From Syntrophales bacterium (GTDB lineage Bacteria > Desulfobacterota > Syntrophia > Syntrophales > UBA2210), in contig JALNXD010000006.1 in assembly GCA_023230565.1 (NCBI GenBank), forward strand, positions 45,442 through 109,441: 64,000 nucleotides of DNA, in the 5' to 3' direction. The position numbers were made by a program, and so were the translations under genes. The notes beneath the pieces are model-generated. The model saw nothing but the letters and a program-made list of their open reading frames with translations. It was not told the origin of the DNA and searched no databases. Of this stretch, positions 35,484 to 44,347 are shown in pieces (positions within the stretch are counted from its first letter, which is position 1; each line of letters opens with the position of its first letter).

Positions 35484-37403
35484 TTATAAACGCAGTTTGT
35501 CAGCGATATCCTTCAGGTCAATACTTTCAAGAGTCTGCCGGGTCGGTATTCCCGTTTTTATGTTCCACCCCATAAGCTCATAATAATCATCTTTCATCTT
35601 TTCCAATTCGAATTCAGTGGCGGTGATCTCGGGCATCGGCTGACCTCCCGGTTTCAGGCGGCCGTAATATGCCTTGGAAACTCGGTCATCTTCGCGTGTC
35701 AGGCCGCAGTTGCAATTGAAGGCCCTTTCCAGTTGGTGCATTCTCATGCCGGCCGAAATCAGCATATCGGTATGTACGTGGGTACCTAATCCCCATGTCA
35801 TGAATTCGGCTAAAACATCAGCGTTTACCGGTAGCCCTACAAATGAGGTCATCCACGTGCAGATGCCTGTAATATCGGCAAGATCTGCTCGTTCTTCATC
35901 CTGGCGCACCAGTTCGGCCTTTCCTTTTGTAGCTCTGGGGTCAGCGGCTTCTCGAATTCCGACCTCTTTTTCCGCTCTGTCCTTATAGCGCGTGATTGCT
36001 TCTTCAAAACCGGTTTTGTCATCGATGAGAGCAAACCTTCTGGAGGTCACGCCGTCTATAAAAGGTTGAACCTGCGCATCTTCTCCTATGGCGGATACCG
36101 CGGAGCCAAGCATGAGTGTCTTGAGAGGTACAATATGCATGTCCGAGGGAGATCCTTTTGAGATGAGCAAATATTCCCCTGCGCCTCTTCCTATCTTTTC
36201 GGCCGCTGCCGGAAGTCCGTCTGCTAGCAGATCCCCGATTCCTTCCCGATAACTCATTTTCTTTGCCATCGATAAAATCACCTCGGGGCTGCCCCATTCC
36301 ATTTTCAATCCGTCTGTATCTTCCGGTGTAATTATTCCCTTTTCATCAAGTTCCATCAGCCAGGCTATTGCATTGGACAGCGATCTTGCATCAAGGCCGT
36401 ACCGCTGGCACTGAACAAAGGATTTCCAGAAAATCATAAGATCCGGGTTCCTGAGATCCCATGACAGATCCCCGTAAGGACTGCACTTCGCTGTTCCCGC
36501 GCCTGCCCCTGGAATATCGTATGAATCGAAACAGGCGACAGGGCATGCAAAACAACCTACCCGATTAAACAGATATTTCTTCAAGAAATCGGCTTCGCAG
36601 ATATTTTTGCACTCTTCCGTCGCATTGCCCAGGAGGTCGTATAACCCGCGCATTTCCCTGTCATGGATTCTTGTGAGACCGTATTCATGAAGATCGGGAT
36701 AAAATTTAGCCTGTCGTATGCTGTCAAGAAGCTTTCCACACCCTTTCAGAAACTCTTTGGGCTTTGCAATTTCGATTCCCTTGGTCCCTCTTACCGCAAC
36801 AGCCTTCAGGTTCTTTGATCCCATTACCGCACCCAATCCCGTCCGTGCGGCCACATTGCCCGTTCCTGAATTGATGGACGCATATACCACAAGCTTTTCT
36901 CCGGCGGGACCGATAGAAACAACTTTTGTGGCCATATCCCTCAATTCTTTTCGTATAACAAAGGGCGTTTCATATGTGTCTAGCCCCCAGAGATCAGAGG
37001 CATCGCGTATTTCAACGGCTTCATCTCTGATTGAAATGTAAACCGGTTTCGCAGCTTTTCCTTCTATCACCAAATGATCATACCCCGCATATTTCAGTTC
37101 CGGTCCGAGATATCCTCCCATGCCTGAATTTCCGAGCGCTCCGGTTACCGGTGACTTAGCGGTTACATCCGTCCGGCATGATCCGGGGAATGACGTTCCC
37201 GCCAGAGGTCCGACACCGAACAAAAGAAGGTTTTCGGGATCGAAAGGTTTGGTTTCTTTGTGAACGCTTTCAAAAAGAAGTTTCAGGTTGACTCCTTTTC
37301 CTCCGATAAAACGAGTTATGTAAGGCTCTATCGGTTCGTGGCGAATATTCCCATCGGTCAGATTAATTCTGAGAATTTTTCCGGCTCTTAGATATGCCAT
37401 CAT
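35484..37403 (-). CDS. aor: Tungsten-type aldehyde:ferredoxin oxidoreductase
   Basis: 639 residues, the normal length of the AOR family. It oxidises aldehydes to acids (or reduces acids) with a tungsto-bispterin and passes electrons to ferredoxin. Signatures: FIGGKGVNLKLLFE, the pterin-binding GNSGMGGYLGPELKYAGYD, and cluster cysteines C284-x2-C287-x3-C291 in GCFACPVAC. A fourth Cys follows in TGICTWM. Two ATGs follow AAGGAG; the second (37400) has better spacing. It overlaps the stop of the ferredoxin gene, so the two form an operon. The tungstate importer at 46-49 kb would supply its metal. Confidence 0.93.
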   Translation of the reverse strand: MMAYLRAGKILRINLTDGNIRHEPIEPYITRFIGGKGVNLKLLFESVHKETKPFDPENLLLFGVGPLAGTSFPGSCRTDVTAKSPVTGALGNSGMGGYLGPELKYAGYDHLVIEGKAAKPVYISIRDEAVEIRDASDLWGLDTYETPFVIRKELRDMATKVVSIGPAGEKLVVYASINSGTGNVAARTGLGAVMGSKNLKAVAVRGTKGIEIAKPKEFLKGCGKLLDSIRQAKFYPDLHEYGLTRIHDREMRGLYDLLGNATEECKNICEADFLKKYLFNRVGCFACPVACFDSYDIPGAGAGTAKCSPYGDLSWDLRNPDLMIFWKSFVQCQRYGLDARSLSNAIAWLMELDEKGIITPEDTDGLKMEWGSPEVILSMAKKMSYREGIGDLLADGLPAAAEKIGRGAGEYLLISKGSPSDMHIVPLKTLMLGSAVSAIGEDAQVQPFIDGVTSRRFALIDDKTGFEEAITRYKDRAEKEVGIREAADPRATKGKAELVRQDEERADLADITGICTWMTSFVGLPVNADVLAEFMTWGLGTHVHTDMLISAGMRMHQLERAFNCNCGLTREDDRVSKAYYGRLKPGGQPMPEITATEFELEKMKDDYYELMGWNIKTGIPTRQTLESIDLKDIADKLRL

Positions 37404-37909
37404 CGATCTCCTTCCGGTGCCCGTTTCATGATCAAGTCTTCCGCATCTAAAAGAGCGGCCAGCCTTTCTATCCTATAAGTGTTATCCGCCCCCATGTCAT
37501 CTCCGATGGTCAGGCAATGGGAATGGCACAAAATTACACATTGCGGGTCTCCGCCACACAGGTCGCACACCAGAGGTATGTGTGTTTTTTCATCCAGGGT
37601 AATGCACCCTGCCGGGCAGGCGTCCACGCAGTTTCCGCAGGCGGTGCAGTTTGCCTCATCAATGATTAAAGGTGAATCCTTCCCTACGCGGAAAAGGGCT
37701 TCAGTGGGGCAGGCCTCGATACAAGGAGCATGACTGCATTGCTGGCATACAAGAGGCAAAGATGTGACCAATCCTCCTTTTTCCCTCCTGATTACGTGAA
37801 CTGCCGACCTGAACGGATTGCATTCCCCAAAATGAAAAAGGGAACAGGCAACCTCGCAAGTTTGGCAGCCGGTGCAGACGGAAGGTTCTATGGAAATGAA
37901 TCGAGACAT
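37400..37909 (-). CDS. Ferredoxin-like electron-transfer subunit with four 4Fe-4S clusters
   Basis: 169 residues of the HycB/DmsB-type family. Four Cys motifs are visible: CTGCQTCEVAC, CQQCSHAPCIEACP, CTACGNCVDACP and CDLCGGDPQCVILC. It is encoded just before and overlapping the aldehyde oxidoreductase, so it probably carries electrons for it, as in the two-subunit AOR complexes of aromatic degraders. The ATG at 37909 follows AAGGAG by 7 bases; the frame begins two codons earlier at a TTG. Confidence 0.92.
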   Translation of the reverse strand: MSRFISIEPSVCTGCQTCEVACSLFHFGECNPFRSAVHVIRREKGGLVTSLPLVCQQCSHAPCIEACPTEALFRVGKDSPLIIDEANCTACGNCVDACPAGCITLDEKTHIPLVCDLCGGDPQCVILCHSHCLTIGDDMGADNTYRIERLAALLDAEDLIMKRAPEGDR

Positions 37910-38182
37910 GTTCAATCTCCTTTTTCTGTTCGTTATAACAGGATCAGCTACGCCGTTCTTTGACAGGAATCTGGTCTTTTAACTTAAAATTAGAAAGTTA
38001 AGAACAAATATAGAAAAAGACACTATGGCATGTCAACATAAAAACTGAATCGAAAATGTGTTGTATTGCTCAAATTTATTGACGTCCTGAGCTATGCGCA
38101 ATATATACTTGTGTACGATAAAAGTCGAAATTACGTGATGTATTTTGTATCATTTTTTACATCTCAAAAAGGAGGATGGCGG

Positions 38183-39214
38183 ATGGAAAAAGTCAAAGTT
38201 ATTATCTATGGAGTAGGTGCTATGGGATCCGGAGCAGTCAGATTGCTTGCGGGAAAAGAGTGGGTCCAGATCGTGGGAGCAATCGGGCATAAAAGAAATA
38301 TAGGTAAAGATATCGGTGAAGTGGCAGGTATTGGGCGAAAACTTGGAGTCATTATATCTGATAATCCCGGTCAAGTATTTGGAAGCACAAAGGCTGATAT
38401 ATGTCTTCATGCAACAGGTTTTACTACGGAAGAGGATGTATTCGGTCAGATTCTTATGGCGCTTGATGCCGGATGCAATGTGATCTCGATGGTTGATACG
38501 AGACTTTTCTATCCGTGGGAGCATTGGCCGGAACAGGGGCGCAGAATTGATGAAGCAGCCAGGAAGAACGGCGTTACATTTTTGGAAACAGGCGTAAATC
38601 CAGGGTTTACAATGGATCAGATGCCCCTTCTTTATACAGGAATTTGCGGAGCCATCGAAAAAATAACAGTAAAAGAGGCGGCGGATATGGACCCGTTCGG
38701 TACTGACGTATTGCAATATTTACATATCGGGTTGCCCCTTGATGTATTTAATGAAAAATTAGCTGATTCATCGGAATATTATGCAGCGGCAAAACCCTTC
38801 GATGCCAGGGTTGATATGATTGCAGATGCCCTGGGATGGAAACTCGACGAAGTGAAAGTCACTGTGGAACCTATCGTATCGGAAAAAAGGAAAGTAACGA
38901 GATTTAATTTTGTTATTGAGCCGGGCATTGTCTGCGGAATCAGGCAGATGTACAGGGGAAAAATGAATGGGAGGGTGGCTGTTGAAACTGATTGGATTCT
39001 GACAGTATTTCCCGAAGAAGACGGAATACAGACGGGTAATTTCATCACGATAGACGGAGATCCCAGCATGAAAATTACTATCAGCGGACTGACGGAAAAA
39101 GGTGATGTAGTCACCTATGCCCGTTTTGTCAATTGTATTCCGCAGGTATTGCAGGCGAAACCCGGCCTGGCCACTGTCATGGATCTCCCTGTTTCAACCC
39201 TTTTGAAGCCCTGA
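38183..39214 (+). CDS. NAD(P)-dependent dehydrogenase of the 2,4-diaminopentanoate dehydrogenase/DapB-like family
   Basis: 343 residues. The N-terminal Rossmann motif is YGVGAMGSGAVRLL. The dapB-like fold continues with HATGFTTEEDVFGQI and the ETGVNPGFTMDQMP segment near residue 137. Length and layout fit 2,4-diaminopentanoate dehydrogenase (the ornithine fermentation enzyme) and related amine dehydrogenases, not true DapB, which is about 270 residues. No other ornithine genes are near, so the substrate is not assured. AGGAGG lies 7 bases before the ATG; the frame is open 39 codons upstream without a ribosome site. A terminator follows. Confidence 0.82.
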   Translation: MEKVKVIIYGVGAMGSGAVRLLAGKEWVQIVGAIGHKRNIGKDIGEVAGIGRKLGVIISDNPGQVFGSTKADICLHATGFTTEEDVFGQILMALDAGCNVISMVDTRLFYPWEHWPEQGRRIDEAARKNGVTFLETGVNPGFTMDQMPLLYTGICGAIEKITVKEAADMDPFGTDVLQYLHIGLPLDVFNEKLADSSEYYAAAKPFDARVDMIADALGWKLDEVKVTVEPIVSEKRKVTRFNFVIEPGIVCGIRQMYRGKMNGRVAVETDWILTVFPEEDGIQTGNFITIDGDPSMKITISGLTEKGDVVTYARFVNCIPQVLQAKPGLATVMDLPVSTLLKP

Positions 39215-39226
39215 AAAACAATCAAA

Positions 39227-39266
39227 ATGAGAATTCCTCTTTATAAGAGGGATTCTCATGTCTTTT
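39227..39266 (+). terminator. Rho-independent terminator
   Basis: Hairpin with arms ATGAGAATTCCTCTT and AGAGGGATTCTCAT around TATA, followed by a run of T. It lies 13 bases after the stop of the dehydrogenase. Confidence 0.8.
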
Positions 39267-39319
39267 TAAAAATGATCTCTGCCGGGGTGTTACTGCGTGC
39301 CTCGGGCTCAGGAAAATAT

Positions 39320-39961
39320 CTATAATTCGATAACTGTTCCTGCACCTCCTTGAATAAATTTATCGGGGAAACTCGATTCTATTTCCGCTTTATACTGCGT
39401 GCAATGGGTCGCGCACACAAGATCCAGGTTCTTCAGCAGCTCGAATTGTGAGAAACCATGCAAGCCTCCCACAAGAGCCTTCACTTTTCCCAATGGACGA
39501 ACTGCGTGCAAAATTTCCTGCACACCTGGATGAGAACATCCCGTGATTACCACAGTGCCTTCTTCAGTCTTTACAGCCATCGATTGTTCAATATTTTGCA
39601 ATTCACCTGTGGAGTAGATCTTATCGTGAATTTCAAAAAAATTATCGATTCTGATAATTTCTCCTGCTCCTGAAATACTGGAACATGAGGAGGGAATATA
39701 CACTTTGATTTTACCATCCCTTTCTTTAGTAAATTCGCTGAAACCACCGGTATGATCCCAGTGATCATGCGATATAAAGATTTCGTCCACTGATTCAGGG
39801 GATACTCCCAAACCGCGCATATTGTTGAGAAGTATCCTACCATTTGCGCCGGTATCGAAAAGTATTTTTCTTCCTTCCTTTTCCACGATACAGGAAAAAC
39901 CCCAGTCGGCTTTTAAATCTCGTTGCCGGGACTCATTATCGTATAGAATAGTAACCTTCAT
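39320..39961 (-). CDS. Metallo-beta-lactamase-fold hydrolase (COG1237-like)
   Basis: 213 residues. The metal site is HDHWDHTGG, with later ligands in ITGCSHPG and a His in ATHCTQY. The opening MKVTILYDNES and GFSCIVEKEGRKILFDTGA fit the branch related to archaeal dihydropterin phosphate synthase (7,8-dihydropterin-6-yl-methyl-4-aminobenzene phosphate synthase). In a non-methanogen the substrate is uncertain. GGGAGAGG lies upstream of the ATG at 39961; a longer frame to 39997 adds residues with no ribosome site. Confidence 0.85.
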   Translation of the reverse strand: MKVTILYDNESRQRDLKADWGFSCIVEKEGRKILFDTGANGRILLNNMRGLGVSPESVDEIFISHDHWDHTGGFSEFTKERDGKIKVYIPSSCSSISGAGEIIRIDNFFEIHDKIYSTGELQNIEQSMAVKTEEGTVVITGCSHPGVQEILHAVRPLGKVKALVGGLHGFSQFELLKNLDLVCATHCTQYKAEIESSFPDKFIQGGAGTVIEL

Positions 39962-40427
39962 TATATCCTCTCCCTTCATAATAAATATTATCGGCAATTT
40001 GATAGAAATGGCTTCTGCCCTTTTGATTTATGCATATTACGAGCCATAACCACTAAATAAAAGAAAAAGGCAATTGAATACTGCAAGGGAATAACAATAA
40101 ATTTCAGTGTGGCGGACATGTTACTTTTTATACAAGGTGCGCCTGTGCTGATAACAGCCGTTTAAGGGGTTGCATATCTGCAATGGAATCGAAAAAGTAT
40201 GAAGTGCCTCTCACAAATTATTTTGGCAAAATTGCATAAAAGTATTTACAGCGCATGTTATTTTGATATAAAAGAAGAAATTTTTTTCTTCAAAAATAAA
40301 TTTTTTCATTTTGATAAAAAAAATTAAATTTACAATAGGCTGCTATTAAAAAAAGGCGCTTTGCCTTTTTTGGTAATCCCTTGAAATGGGAATATAACTT
40401 TTTTTACTTATATCCGGTTACTTATTA
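39962..40427. other. AT-rich intergenic region with a weak hairpin
   Basis: Divergent promoters of the MBL and peptidase genes are expected here. A small hairpin AAAAAAGGC-GCTTT-GCCTTTTTT lies at 40349-40371; its short GC stem makes a strong terminator unlikely. No gene is visible. Confidence 0.4.
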
Positions 40428-41774
40428 ATGGATTTTACTGAAAACTCTTACCGGGAAAAAAACAATGAAAGTGAACGCATCAGGCGCCGCAGGTTTCTGT
40501 TATGCCTGTTTTTGACTGCGGGGCTTTTTGGGCTCTCATGGGAATCATCACTTCATTCTTCGTCGATTCCGCCTGTAAATCCGATAGAAAAGAAAGAAAT
40601 AAAAACGGCAGTTGTAAAAGATAATTGTGCAAAACATGTTCGAAAATCGGACATTGTCTTTACTCATTCAATTGCCGCCGATGAAACCTTAAGCACCATC
40701 TTCAATACATACCAAATCAGCCAGAAAGTCATGTATCAGATTCTGTCCGCCGATGAGGCGCTTCTTGCTCTGGATGTTCTCAGGCCCGGTAACACGCTTA
40801 CCTTTGCAATCGATCCCGAGACTGAGGAACTCAAGAGTATGGAACTTCGTATTCACCCCGGGAAACAGGTGCTGTATACTCGAGCAGATAAAGACACATT
40901 TGATTGTGAAGAGATAATTATTCCCGGAGAATGGAGGCAGGAGCTTCTTACAGGCAGTATTTCCGACAGCTTTTATGTCTCAGCTCAGAATGCAAATCTG
41001 ACCAGTACGGAAATAGGTAATATAATAAATCTTTTTCGTGCTCAGATTCATTTCGCACGTGATATGCGATCGGGTGACCGTTTCCAGGTAATTAGAAGCC
41101 GGCACTTTGTTGACGGAACATTTACGGGGCAGAGCCGTATTGAAGCAATTCGAATTTTCAGAGGAAAGCGACTATATGACGCCTATCTTTTTGAAGACGG
41201 CAATTACTATGATGAACATGGAAAAAGTCTGGCCCGGGCCTTTCGGCGATATCCCATGGAGGGAAGTTACAGAATATCCTCTCATTTTAATCACAGAAGG
41301 CGCCATCCGATAACCGGCCGCATTGCGGCTCACAACGGTGTTGACTTTGCAATGCCAACCGGGACTGCGGTTCTCTCTGCCGGAGACGGCATAATAACCC
41401 GTGTTGTCAATCATCCCTATGCCGGCAAATATGTAGAAATCCAGCATGGAAGCCATTATACCACCCGTTATCTGCATCTGAGCAGAATCTTTGTCAAGCG
41501 GAGACAATCGGTCAAACGCGGCGACCGTATCGCTCTGTCAGGAAATACAGGCCGCTCCACCGGAATGCATTTGCATTACGAACTGCATATCAACGGGCGT
41601 CCGGTAAATCCCATTACAGCAAAAATACCGGTTGCCAGCGCAATTCCCCGGAAAAAGACTGAAGAATTCAACCAGTGTGTCGAAGAAGCATTGGCAGTGA
41701 TGAAACATGCATCGGCTGCAGTCGCATTGCATCGCTTCGACGGGCAATTCTGGAAAAATTCTTTTGTCTTTTGA
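40428..41774 (+). CDS. M23 peptidoglycan metalloendopeptidase, membrane-anchored (MepM-like)
   Basis: 448 residues. A basic N-terminus and one membrane segment (RRRFLLCLFLTAGLFGLSW, about 20-40) place the rest in the periplasm. A LysM-like and OapA-like middle (ETLSTIFNTYQISQ) precedes the M23 domain (about 275-410): zinc ligands in HNGVDF and HLHYEL, plus GRIAAHNG and SGNTGRSTGMH. It cuts peptide cross-links in peptidoglycan. No clear ribosome site precedes the ATG. Size and order are the same as in the common Gram-negative YebA/MepM group. Confidence 0.9.
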   Translation: MDFTENSYREKNNESERIRRRRFLLCLFLTAGLFGLSWESSLHSSSIPPVNPIEKKEIKTAVVKDNCAKHVRKSDIVFTHSIAADETLSTIFNTYQISQKVMYQILSADEALLALDVLRPGNTLTFAIDPETEELKSMELRIHPGKQVLYTRADKDTFDCEEIIIPGEWRQELLTGSISDSFYVSAQNANLTSTEIGNIINLFRAQIHFARDMRSGDRFQVIRSRHFVDGTFTGQSRIEAIRIFRGKRLYDAYLFEDGNYYDEHGKSLARAFRRYPMEGSYRISSHFNHRRRHPITGRIAAHNGVDFAMPTGTAVLSAGDGIITRVVNHPYAGKYVEIQHGSHYTTRYLHLSRIFVKRRQSVKRGDRIALSGNTGRSTGMHLHYELHINGRPVNPITAKIPVASAIPRKKTEEFNQCVEEALAVMKHASAAVALHRFDGQFWKNSFVF

Positions 41775-41926
41775 ACGATATCGTTTTCAGAAATCACTAT
41801 ACTCTGAGTTCGAGCGGCTGCTTCCGGTCCCCCTCAACGCTAAAAACTTAAAAGCTCATTATGCCGCTATTCGTCAGTATAATTGAAAGTAAGTGCGTTT
41901 TCCAAATTCACTTACTTAGAAGTAAC

Positions 41927-42253
41927 TTATTTTCTTTTTTCATCAAATTGCGCTTCATCCTTGCGCGGAATTACAGCGAGCACAAGCCTGTAGTCATCGG
42001 GGATAATATTGCGGATAGTAAAAACTTCAATACTGGGAAGTTTGGAAGATCGTATTGAAACCCTTATCTCTATATCTCCAATAATCTTTTCCTTTTCCTC
42101 GCTTGACAAATCCGGAGTTTCTTTCCCGTAATTATAATATTCCATTATCATTTCTTTTTCATGAATGATCCCTGCCTTGACTCTGCCCCCTTTTGCCACA
42201 ACATCCGAACAATCAATTAATTCAGGGCAATGGTGAATTCCTTCAAAAATCAT
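41927..42253 (-). CDS. Hypothetical protein, possibly co-transcribed with the HpaB-family gene
   Basis: 108 residues, no recognised domain. It is mixed alpha/beta and soluble. Two segments look structured: CPELIDCSDVVAKGGRVKAG near the N-terminus and FTIRNIIPDDYRLVLAVIPR near the C-terminus. GAGGA lies 11 bases before the ATG. It lies 93 bases downstream of the HpaB-family gene, with a hairpin between them. Confidence 0.6.
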   Translation of the reverse strand: MIFEGIHHCPELIDCSDVVAKGGRVKAGIIHEKEMIMEYYNYGKETPDLSSEEKEKIIGDIEIRVSIRSSKLPSIEVFTIRNIIPDDYRLVLAVIPRKDEAQFDEKRK

Positions 42254-42280
42254 ATCCGGCTATTCCTCTTTTTGATGGTG

Positions 42281-42306
42281 ATGCCCCGTCTTTTCAGGCG
42301 GGGCAT
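42281..42306 (-). terminator. Hairpin between the HpaB-family gene and the small gene behind it
   Basis: ATGCCCCG-N10-CGGGGCAT, an 8-bp GC-rich stem. It lies 40 bases after the stop of the HpaB-family gene on the minus strand. The T-tract is poor, so it may be an attenuating or partial terminator. Confidence 0.5.
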
Positions 42307-42346
42307 AAAGTAAATTACTTGAAAAATGGGTTCAATGCATCATTAC

Positions 42347-43837
42347 CTACTTAAGGATAGGTTCGGGTGGCCAAGGAGACAAGTCCTTGAATTCTTTACT
42401 TTCTTTCCATCCCTCGATATTGCAGACTCGTTTTGCTGCCGCTTTATATCTTTCCCAGTCCGCACCGGCATACAGGGCCATCTTCTGTGCAGCCAGAGAG
42501 CCTTCGCCATGTATGGCTATATTGTCATGGTTATGCCCCGACATGTCCTTTATCATTCTTATTACTTTCAGCCTGTCTTCTGTCGGGATACCGCTTTTTC
42601 CGGCAAGAAACTTGTCAATATAAGGTTTTTCTTCCGGATTCTCCCAGTCTTTGTATGAAAAAACGGTGCTTACAAGGCCACCTGCAATATCGCACATAAT
42701 TTTTGAGGTTTCAAACTGATCGTTGGCAAACATAAATTTTGCGATATTTGTATACACGAGATTAGGAGCCGCTAATCCGATATCGGGGAAGAAATCCGGA
42801 TGCTCGCACCCTGCCCGTGCCATGGTATTAATGATCTCGGCGTGAGCGGCAAGCCAGGCGAGTTTTTCCTGTATATGCGGGTATTTGTCAATTCCATTGT
42901 ATTCAGCTATCAAGGCAGCTGCACCTGCCGCCTGTTCCGTAAAAACTACTTTGTGGCAGGTGCCGAAAAGACGGTGAAATACACCGAAAGTCCAGGCAAT
43001 GTCTCTTGAAAACTGCCATTCACCGCACATAAATACCCTGTTCCAGGGTACGAAAACATCATCAAACACAATCATGCATTCGCTTATTCCACCGTAAAAT
43101 CCGCTTACAGGCCAGTTCCAAAGTGCTTCCTCATCTGTTTCCTCGTAGAATCTGGGGGAGGTGAAAAGTTTAACCCCTTCGGCGTTCAGAGGAGTTGCGA
43201 ATACTACGGCATAATCTTTATCTTCTTCACGGTGAGCGCGGCAGGGAGAAACAATAATTTCATTCGCTCCCGGCGTATCGCTTATGTGCATCTTGGCACC
43301 TCGAACGATAATTCCGTCTTTTTGGCGATCTACGACTCGCACATAAAAGTCCTGATGCTGCTCCTGTGCAGAGGGGCGGATACTCCTGTTTCCTTTCACA
43401 TCAGTGATTGCTCCTGTGATCGCGGGATCGTTTCTTTTAAGGTGTGTTCTGTAATCTTCAAGAGCATCGGTATAATGAGTTCCCAGTTTTTTATCCATCC
43501 GGGCAGCGACGACACCCGCGGCAGCCAGTGCATCCGGACCCATGCCGCTGATGATACCTCCCAATTTCATGCATTTAATATACAAATCTCGTCGCCTGAG
43601 CAAATCTTTCGATGTCTGAGGCTGTTTCCACAGAAACATGACTCTGTCATTCTCTTCTTCCATGGTAATAAGATCCCGCCATTTGGGATCATTTGCCAGT
43701 GCATAGCTTTTGGCCCGGTAATTGATTGCTCCCTTCATGTGAGGATGTTTTGTTATATCGGGTATCTTTTCCCCATTAAGATAAATGATCCTGCCATCGC
43801 GCAAACTCTCAATATACTGCTCGGGTGTTCTGATCAT
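42347..43837 (-). CDS. 4-hydroxyphenylacetate 3-monooxygenase / 4-hydroxybutyryl-CoA dehydratase family protein
   Basis: 496 residues with the acyl-CoA dehydrogenase-like fold of the HpaB/AbfD family and an FAD site. In true 4-hydroxybutyryl-CoA dehydratase the 4Fe-4S cluster is held by a C-x3-C pair near residue 100, a His and a Cys near 292-299. Here only C89 (YIKCMKLGG) sits in the first region and its +4 partner is Gly; a His and Cys occur in FHRLFGTCHK with one residue less spacing. The cluster site thus seems incomplete. In an oxygen-free lifestyle a monooxygenase is odd, so a flavin-only dehydratase or isomerase is possible. AAGGAGG precedes the ATG at 43837. Confidence 0.78.
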   Translation of the reverse strand: MIRTPEQYIESLRDGRIIYLNGEKIPDITKHPHMKGAINYRAKSYALANDPKWRDLITMEEENDRVMFLWKQPQTSKDLLRRRDLYIKCMKLGGIISGMGPDALAAAGVVAARMDKKLGTHYTDALEDYRTHLKRNDPAITGAITDVKGNRSIRPSAQEQHQDFYVRVVDRQKDGIIVRGAKMHISDTPGANEIIVSPCRAHREEDKDYAVVFATPLNAEGVKLFTSPRFYEETDEEALWNWPVSGFYGGISECMIVFDDVFVPWNRVFMCGEWQFSRDIAWTFGVFHRLFGTCHKVVFTEQAAGAAALIAEYNGIDKYPHIQEKLAWLAAHAEIINTMARAGCEHPDFFPDIGLAAPNLVYTNIAKFMFANDQFETSKIMCDIAGGLVSTVFSYKDWENPEEKPYIDKFLAGKSGIPTEDRLKVIRMIKDMSGHNHDNIAIHGEGSLAAQKMALYAGADWERYKAAAKRVCNIEGWKESKEFKDLSPWPPEPILK

Positions 43838-43968
43838 AAAGTCTCCTCCTTTTTGCATTCTGATATTCAAAAAATCGATCCATCAGCAGAAATTCGTTCA
43901 AATAACGGAATATTAAGACCGGCTTCCCTTCGGATTTTCACCTCCTTCCCTTACAAATTGTACAAATT

Positions 43969-44078
43969 GGGGACGGGTTCACATTTCTCACATTTCAACA
44001 GAGCTGCTGTAGAAGCTGTGGCAGTGTATTCATTATCAGTTGTAAAGATGAAGTATACACAAAATGTGAACCTGCTTG
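43969..44078 (-). repeat. MITE/BIME-like repeat, copy A (inverted orientation, one end degenerate)
   Basis: The left end is GGGGACGGGTTCACATTT (43969-43986). About 75 bases later AAAATGTGAACCTG (44061-44074) is a degenerate opposite end. Read on the minus strand, the interior contains ATACTTCATCTT, shared with copy D. The remaining bases to 44347 hold no gene. Confidence 0.75.
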
Positions 44079-44265
44079 AATGCATAAGAAACGTTAACGG
44101 AGAAAGCTTTCAGATGCGTTAAATGTCCGATACCCTATGGACCGGCTGTCTGAAATGCCACGAAGGATATTCTCACGGACACACCATACTATATTGGAGT
44201 GGACATATACAAGAGATCAATTCTTTTTGAGGGCAAAAAGAGTGGCGAAACCAGGAATCTGGTAG

Positions 44266-44283
44266 AAATGTGAACCCGTCCCC
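44266..44283 (+). repeat. Solitary repeat end
   Basis: AAATGTGAACCCGTCCCC followed by GATTTTT. Identical to the right end of the paired elements. It lies 15 bases from the terminator of the ABC binding-protein gene. Confidence 0.8.
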
Positions 44284-44298
44284 GATTTTTAGAAGGCT

Positions 44299-44338
44299 AA
44301 AAAAGACCACACCCCCTGCAGGGTGCGGCCTTTTTTTA
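44299..44338 (-). terminator. Rho-independent terminator (possibly bidirectional)
   Basis: Hairpin of GACCACACCC and GGGTGCGGCC around CCTGCA, flanked by A-run and T-run. It lies 10 bases after the stop of the ABC binding-protein gene, with TCTTTTTT on its own strand. Confidence 0.85.
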
Positions 44339-44347
44339 AGTATGTTT

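Noticed and set aside
43232..44122. 296-codon plus-strand frame
   Set aside because: Antisense to the HpaB-family gene and running into repeat copy A; no family.
44123..44230. Short frame with a CLKCH (heme-binding-like) motif
   Set aside because: 35 codons, no ribosome site, no second motif; located between repeat ends. Probably chance.
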